A stretch of 7,781 nucleotides of DNA from JAPLZH01 sp964450345 (GTDB taxonomy: Bacteria; Patescibacteriota; Minisyncoccia; Phycocordibacterales; PALSA-1337), in NCBI GenBank assembly GCA_964450345.1, contig CAYVEL010000028.1, forward strand, positions 1-7,781, in the 5' to 3' direction. The position numbers and the translations under genes are program-made. Of this stretch, positions 4,549 through 7,781 are shown one piece after another; the stretch's first letter is position 1, and every line of letters begins with the position of its first letter. The notes beneath the pieces were generated by a model that was not told the origin of the DNA, ran no database searches, and saw only the letters and a program-made list of their open reading frames with translations.

Positions 4549-5442
4549 ATGCGAAAAGGTTTTACACTCATTGAAATACTAGTAGTAACTTCTATAATAT
4601 CTCTTATATCGAGCGTTACTATTACCTCTACCGGAACAGCTAAGGCTAAAGGTAGGGATGCTTTGCGTGCTGAACAGGTCAGACAAATAAATAATGCTAC
4701 TCAGCTTTATATTTCAGCTAATGGTAAAGCTCCAAATTTCAATAATCCGAATTGTGATGCACAGCCAGATACACCACCAGATATCTCCTCAGCTTCTAAT
4801 TGTTTAGCGTCGGCTTCTGCTACTTTCGGTAGTGTACAGAGAGATAATTGGGATGCTTTTAAAACACAACTTTCTCCTTATATTAAAAACTTAAAAGATG
4901 ATCCATGTGGAAGTGCTGGATGTAAATCTAAAGACGGAGAGTATACGGGCTATACTTATGTTGCTCCTTACGCAATGCAATATATGTGTGAATCCGTAAG
5001 TAACGTTTACTGTGCAGATTCTTATCAGATATATTCTCCTGCAGAAACAAAAAATAATTATATATCTGGTAATCCTGGAAACGGAGAGGATTATTTTGGT
5101 AAAATTGTTGCCAATGCTAATAAAACAGTTAATGTGGCGGTGGTATTTTCCGGAACGTCTGCTTTTTATCCAATGATGATGATTAATACTCCAAATGGAA
5201 GTTATACATGTAATCAATCTCAAGGTTCATGTACTTATTCTTTAAAAAATGGTGAACATTTAGGTGCTATTTTCTCTTATGTTCCTGATGCTGGTGACGT
5301 TTTTGATGGGTGGACTGACAATTATGGTAATACATTTTGTTCAGGTCAAATGTGTAATGTGACAATAGATACAGCAGCTCATACAAGTGATATTGTTTTA
5401 ACGGCACATTATCACTATGATGCTAGTAAGGTTTTTCACTAA
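4549..5442 (+). CDS. Type IV pilin-like protein with C-terminal repeat-like domain
   Basis: The N-terminus MRKGFTLIEILVVTSIISLISS is a class III/type IVa prepilin signal: short basic leader, cleavage after G4, F5 as residue +1 and E9 at +5, then a hydrophobic helix. Such subunits are processed by PilD and packed into pili or pseudopili. The start at 4549 adds only MRKG before the cleavage point; an upstream ATG at 4537 overlaps the -10 box. The middle (about 31-185) has cysteines at 69, 85, 120, 125, 147 and 155, likely disulfides of the globular head. The C-terminal part (about 194-288) follows the pattern C..sqGSCtysl.nGe...~f.y.PDaGdvFdGWtdn...CsG.mCnVtiD...~v.l.A.Y. This resembles divergent InlB B-repeat-type beta domains of surface proteins, with C221, C228, C264, C269 and G254-W255. 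The protein is therefore plausibly an exposed minor pilin or adhesin. No pilus assembly genes are in the window. Pilin call firm; C-terminal domain call moderate. Confidence 0.85.
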   Translation: MRKGFTLIEILVVTSIISLISSVTITSTGTAKAKGRDALRAEQVRQINNATQLYISANGKAPNFNNPNCDAQPDTPPDISSASNCLASASATFGSVQRDNWDAFKTQLSPYIKNLKDDPCGSAGCKSKDGEYTGYTYVAPYAMQYMCESVSNVYCADSYQIYSPAETKNNYISGNPGNGEDYFGKIVANANKTVNVAVVFSGTSAFYPMMMINTPNGSYTCNQSQGSCTYSLKNGEHLGAIFSYVPDAGDVFDGWTDNYGNTFCSGQMCNVTIDTAAHTSDIVLTAHYHYDASKVFH

Positions 5443-5458
5443 TTTAAATTAGTTTCTA

Positions 5459-5483
5459 AATATTATTCTAGATGAATAATATT
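5459..5483. terminator. AT-rich inverted repeat between convergent pilin gene and recG
   Basis: Ten-base perfect arms AATATTATTC (5459-5468) and GAATAATATT (5474-5483) enclose TAGAT and span the recG stop codon. A 14-base palindrome, CTAATTTAAATTAG (5439-5452), lies just before it. The stems contain almost no G/C and there is no clear T tract, so termination would be weak; the position between convergent genes is the main support. Confidence 0.3.
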
Positions 5484-7658
5484 GTTGCCTCTTTTTTCAA
5501 TTTCATTTTTAACTTCAGGATGTTTCTCAAGAGTAGGTGAGGTTTCTATTATGTTTCGTGCTTCTGTACGAGCAGCTTCAACCATTTTAATATTCTTAAG
5601 CGCTTCCATAGCGATATCAGATATTCCCCACTGCTTTAGACCGAGTAAATCTCCTGTTCCACGGAATTGTAAATCGTATTCAGCTAGCTCGAAACCGTTT
5701 TTCGCTGTTTTGAGTGCTCTTAGTCTGTCGGCTGTCTTTTTGTTTTTTGTTTCGGCGAAAACATAACAATAGGCTTGATGATTTCCTCTTATTACACGAC
5801 CTCTTAGTTGATGAAGCTGGGCAAGACCGAATCTGTCACCACCTTCGATGATTATTACTGTCGCATTTGGGACATTTACTCCGACTTCAACTACTGATGT
5901 GGCACAGAGAATATGAGTTTTGCCTTCGGAAAAATTTTTCATGGATCCATCTTTTTCTGCTGGTTTCATTTTTCCGTGAAGTATGCCAATTTTAAATTCT
6001 GGAAAAATATCTTTCTGTAGTCGTTTTGCTTCAGCGATAACTGATTTTGCTTCTAGCGCTTTTTCATCTTCTGGATCTGGTTCGTCGATTCTAGGACAAA
6101 TAATATAGGCCTGTCTTCCAGCTTTTAATTCTGTTCTTAGTCTTTCGTAATATTCTTCGCGTTTAGCGTTTGGAACAATCTCAGTAATTATTGGTTTGCG
6201 TCCTGTAGGCATTTGATCAAGAACTGTTAGATCAAGGTCTCCGAAAATGGTTAAAGCGAGCGTTCGAGGGATTGGTGTAGCTGTCATAGATAGGAGGTGT
6301 GGAGCGCGCTTCCTTCCATCTTCGTCTTTAGAGACTAGAGTAGCGCGCTGCTTTGTTCCGAAGCGGTGCTGTTCATCTATGATTACATAAGCTAAGTTTT
6401 TAAACTTAACTGTTTTCTGAATTAATGCATGAGTTCCAATTAGTATTGGTATTTCGCCGTTTGCTATCCATTTTAATAATTGAGTTTTAGAAATATCGGT
6501 CCAGCCTGTTGGGTTTATTTTTGATGGAAATTTTCTACAGCCACTGCTAGTCATTAAGGCGATATTAATATTTAGATATGAAAAGAATTTAATGAATGAT
6601 TCGAAGTGCTGGGTGGCCAGAATTTCGGTCGGACACATATATGCGACTTGAAGCCGGCCGAAATTCTGGCCGACTGGTCTAGACTGTATGACTGAGTATG
6701 CTGTAGCTGCTGCGACTGCTGTCTTACCAGAACCGACATCACCCTCGAGTAGGCGAGACATGGGTTCGTTTTTTGCGAAGTCATTCAATATGTCTTTAAT
6801 AGCATCTTTTTGGGCTGGAGTAGCTTCGAATGGGAAGCGTTTAATAAACTCATTTACATTTTCGATTGTAGGAGTGATTGAGAAAGCGGGGTTTTTCTTG
6901 TATTCAGCTTTAGCTTTTTGTTTAATAATTTGAATAAAGAAAACTTCTTCAAAAGCAAAACGCTTCTGAGCCACAATAGCGTCTCCCTCTTTTTGCGGAG
7001 CATGAATCCAGATTAGAGCAGTCTTAATCTGAGGTAAATTATATTTAGATAAAATATCTCTAGGGATAGGGTCGGGAAGATTATCGAGTGCGCCTGATTT
7101 AATAATTTTCTCTATTGCATAATAAATCCAGTTAGAGGTAATACCTTGAGACTCTGGGTATACAGGATATATACGATTTAGATTTTGTTCAGTCTCAGAG
7201 TTTTCTGATTTAATATTTTCAAATAAACTGTCACCTATATTAAGTGGAATTTTTGCTACCACTTCTACTTTAGGATTTGAGAAATATAACTCTTCTTTTC
7301 TTTCTGAAATTTTACCTTCAGCTCTTACGAGTGCTCCCTTGTGAAGCATCTTAGCTATATATGGCTGATGGAACCAGATACATTTAATAGTACCTGTTTC
7401 ATCCTCGATATATCCTTCACTCATCGGGATTTTTTTGATATATGCTTTACTGGTTTTTAAACCAGAAATTTTTCCAAATATTACAGCGTCGTCACCTTTC
7501 TTAAGTGAATCAATAGTCTGCATTTTAGAAGTGTCACCGTATCTTGAAGGGAAGTGATACAGAAGATCTATTGGCATTTTAATACCAAGTTTTGATAAGG
7601 CCTTTTTTTGTAAGGGATTTAAGCGGAAATTTTTTTCTATTGGGCTATACAGATCCAT
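5463..7658 (-). CDS. recG: ATP-dependent DNA helicase RecG
   Basis: RecG reverses stalled replication forks and moves branched DNA junctions. Order of domains: N-terminal helical part and wedge with OB fold (about 1-150; LNPLQKKALSKLGIKMPIDLLYHFPSRY and GKISGLKTSKAY), then the SF2 helicase. Seen motifs are Walker A GDVGSGKT (306-313), Ia PTEILA (343-348), DEQH (428-431), SMTATPIPRTLAL (III), LHGKM (IV), TSVVEVGVNVPNA (V), QLHQLRGRVIRG (VI), and the C-terminal TRG region FELAEYDLQFRGTGDLLGLKQWG. Length 731 is above E. coli RecG (693). Two segments look inserted: RPVGQNFGR before motif Ia (about 327-335), and about 373-388 before the GTHALIQ segment. Motif VI has Ile623 where family members normally have Gly. 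No Shine-Dalgarno; TAGAAT lies six bases before ATG. Convergent with the pilin gene. Confidence 0.96.
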   Translation of the reverse strand: MDLYSPIEKNFRLNPLQKKALSKLGIKMPIDLLYHFPSRYGDTSKMQTIDSLKKGDDAVIFGKISGLKTSKAYIKKIPMSEGYIEDETGTIKCIWFHQPYIAKMLHKGALVRAEGKISERKEELYFSNPKVEVVAKIPLNIGDSLFENIKSENSETEQNLNRIYPVYPESQGITSNWIYYAIEKIIKSGALDNLPDPIPRDILSKYNLPQIKTALIWIHAPQKEGDAIVAQKRFAFEEVFFIQIIKQKAKAEYKKNPAFSITPTIENVNEFIKRFPFEATPAQKDAIKDILNDFAKNEPMSRLLEGDVGSGKTAVAAATAYSVIQSRPVGQNFGRLQVAYMCPTEILATQHFESFIKFFSYLNINIALMTSSGCRKFPSKINPTGWTDISKTQLLKWIANGEIPILIGTHALIQKTVKFKNLAYVIIDEQHRFGTKQRATLVSKDEDGRKRAPHLLSMTATPIPRTLALTIFGDLDLTVLDQMPTGRKPIITEIVPNAKREEYYERLRTELKAGRQAYIICPRIDEPDPEDEKALEAKSVIAEAKRLQKDIFPEFKIGILHGKMKPAEKDGSMKNFSEGKTHILCATSVVEVGVNVPNATVIIIEGGDRFGLAQLHQLRGRVIRGNHQAYCYVFAETKNKKTADRLRALKTAKNGFELAEYDLQFRGTGDLLGLKQWGISDIAMEALKNIKMVEAARTEARNIIETSPTLEKHPEVKNEIEKRGNNIIHLE
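6615..6671. repeat. 18-base inverted repeat inside recG, codon-register
   Basis: Arms GGCCAGAATTTCGGTCGG (6615-6632) and CCGGCCGAAATTCTGGCC (6654-6671) are complementary at 17 of 18 positions, and the exception can form a G-T pair; the loop is 21 bases. Each arm is exactly six codons of recG: the lower-coordinate arm encodes PTEILA (motif Ia) and the other encodes GQNFGR, part of an apparent insertion. Each arm is also a near-palindrome. The segment is much richer in G/C than the surrounding gene. Confidence 0.85.
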
Positions 7659-7664
7659 GAAGTG

Positions 7665-7670
7665 ATTCTA
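7665..7670 (-). promoter_or_regulatory. -10 box directly before recG
   Basis: The minus strand reads TAGAAT (5/6 to TATAAT), then CACTTC, then the recG ATG at 7658. The predicted transcription start coincides with the start codon. No -35 and no Shine-Dalgarno are evident. Confidence 0.4.
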
Positions 7671-7719
7671 CTACAAAAAGAATTTTTAGAATATTAATTA
7701 TAGACATTATTGAAATTAA

Positions 7720-7748
7720 AATCCTCGGTCACCGTAGTGCCGAGGATT
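7720..7748 (-). terminator. Intrinsic terminator of a minus-strand transcript entering from the right
   Basis: Nine-base arms AATCCTCGG (7720-7728) and CCGAGGATT (7740-7748) extend by a CAC/GTG inner stem after one bulged T, with loop CGTA. On the minus strand the stem is followed by TTTTAATTT. It would end a gene lying beyond the window and isolates recG from it. The remaining bases 7749-7781 may hold the end of that gene: in two minus-strand frames a stop (TAG or TAA) falls at about 7768-7776. Confidence 0.65.
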
Positions 7749-7781
7749 GAGGGGGCTTAATCCCGACCTTATCTACACATG

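Noticed and set aside
4891..5223. Minus-strand open frame within the pilin gene
   Set aside because: Shadow of the pilin coding frame with no start signals and unusual composition.
5482..6933. Open frames overlapping recG on the plus strand and in a second minus frame
   Set aside because: They are shadows of a fully motif-supported recG and lack initiation signals.
7749..7781. Possible 3' end of 23S rRNA or another RNA at the right edge
   Set aside because: A faint resemblance to GATAGGCCGGG...TAAGC was seen, but only 33 bases are present, the expected following helix is missing, and a protein gene end fits equally well.
1..7781. CRISPR array, insertion sequence, phage or toxin-antitoxin system
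   Set aside because: No regularly spaced direct repeats, transposase, integrase, terminal repeats or paired small toxin-like genes are present.

Overview
The window looks like a scaffold piece from a Candidate Phyla Radiation (Patescibacteria) genome, probably a Parcubacteria-like lineage. This is an inference from several things. The DNA is AT-rich, with core genes rich in A/T-ending codons. A small type IV pilin-like gene lies among housekeeping genes. The RecG and FtsH versions are divergent, and neither the tRNA nor the tmRNA encodes CCA. Several genes have no Shine-Dalgarno sequence. A run of exactly 100 Ns points to a gapped, probably metagenomic, short-read assembly.

Layout, left to right. 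A minus-strand helical protein of unknown function (22-639) has its own promoter and a strong ribosome binding site. Behind that promoter is a hairpin terminator (721-756), then two more hairpins, then ssrA/tmRNA (835-1210, minus) and smpB (1249-1710, minus), the two parts of the trans-translation ribosome-rescue system. Divergent from smpB is a small membrane-anchored, cysteine-motif protein of unknown function (1887-2468, plus), closed by an intrinsic terminator. ftsH (2566-4344, plus) follows, with the assembly gap inside its AAA+ domain. A 26-bp perfect inverted repeat serves as a shared terminator between ftsH and a convergent tRNA-Ile with anticodon UAU (4411-4484, minus). A pilin-like gene (4549-5442, plus) runs divergently from the tRNA and converges on recG (5463-7658, minus). 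At the right edge is the terminator of another minus-strand transcript whose gene lies mostly or wholly outside the window.

How the genes relate: tmRNA and SmpB tag stalled nascent proteins, and FtsH is one of the proteases known to remove such proteins at the membrane, so three protein quality-control genes are close together, though not in one operon. RecG (fork rescue), the tRNA and the pilin are independent units. No CRISPR array, insertion sequence, phage gene or rRNA was found.

The most unusual points are: an in-register inverted repeat inside recG that encodes an apparent insertion next to helicase motif Ia; a tRNA-Ile(UAU) in place of the usual lysidine-modified CAU type; a 20-residue tmRNA tag ending YANA; a pilin fused to a repeat-like C-terminal domain; and promoter -10 boxes sitting so close to the start codons of ftsH, the pilin gene and recG that these mRNAs look leaderless or nearly so.
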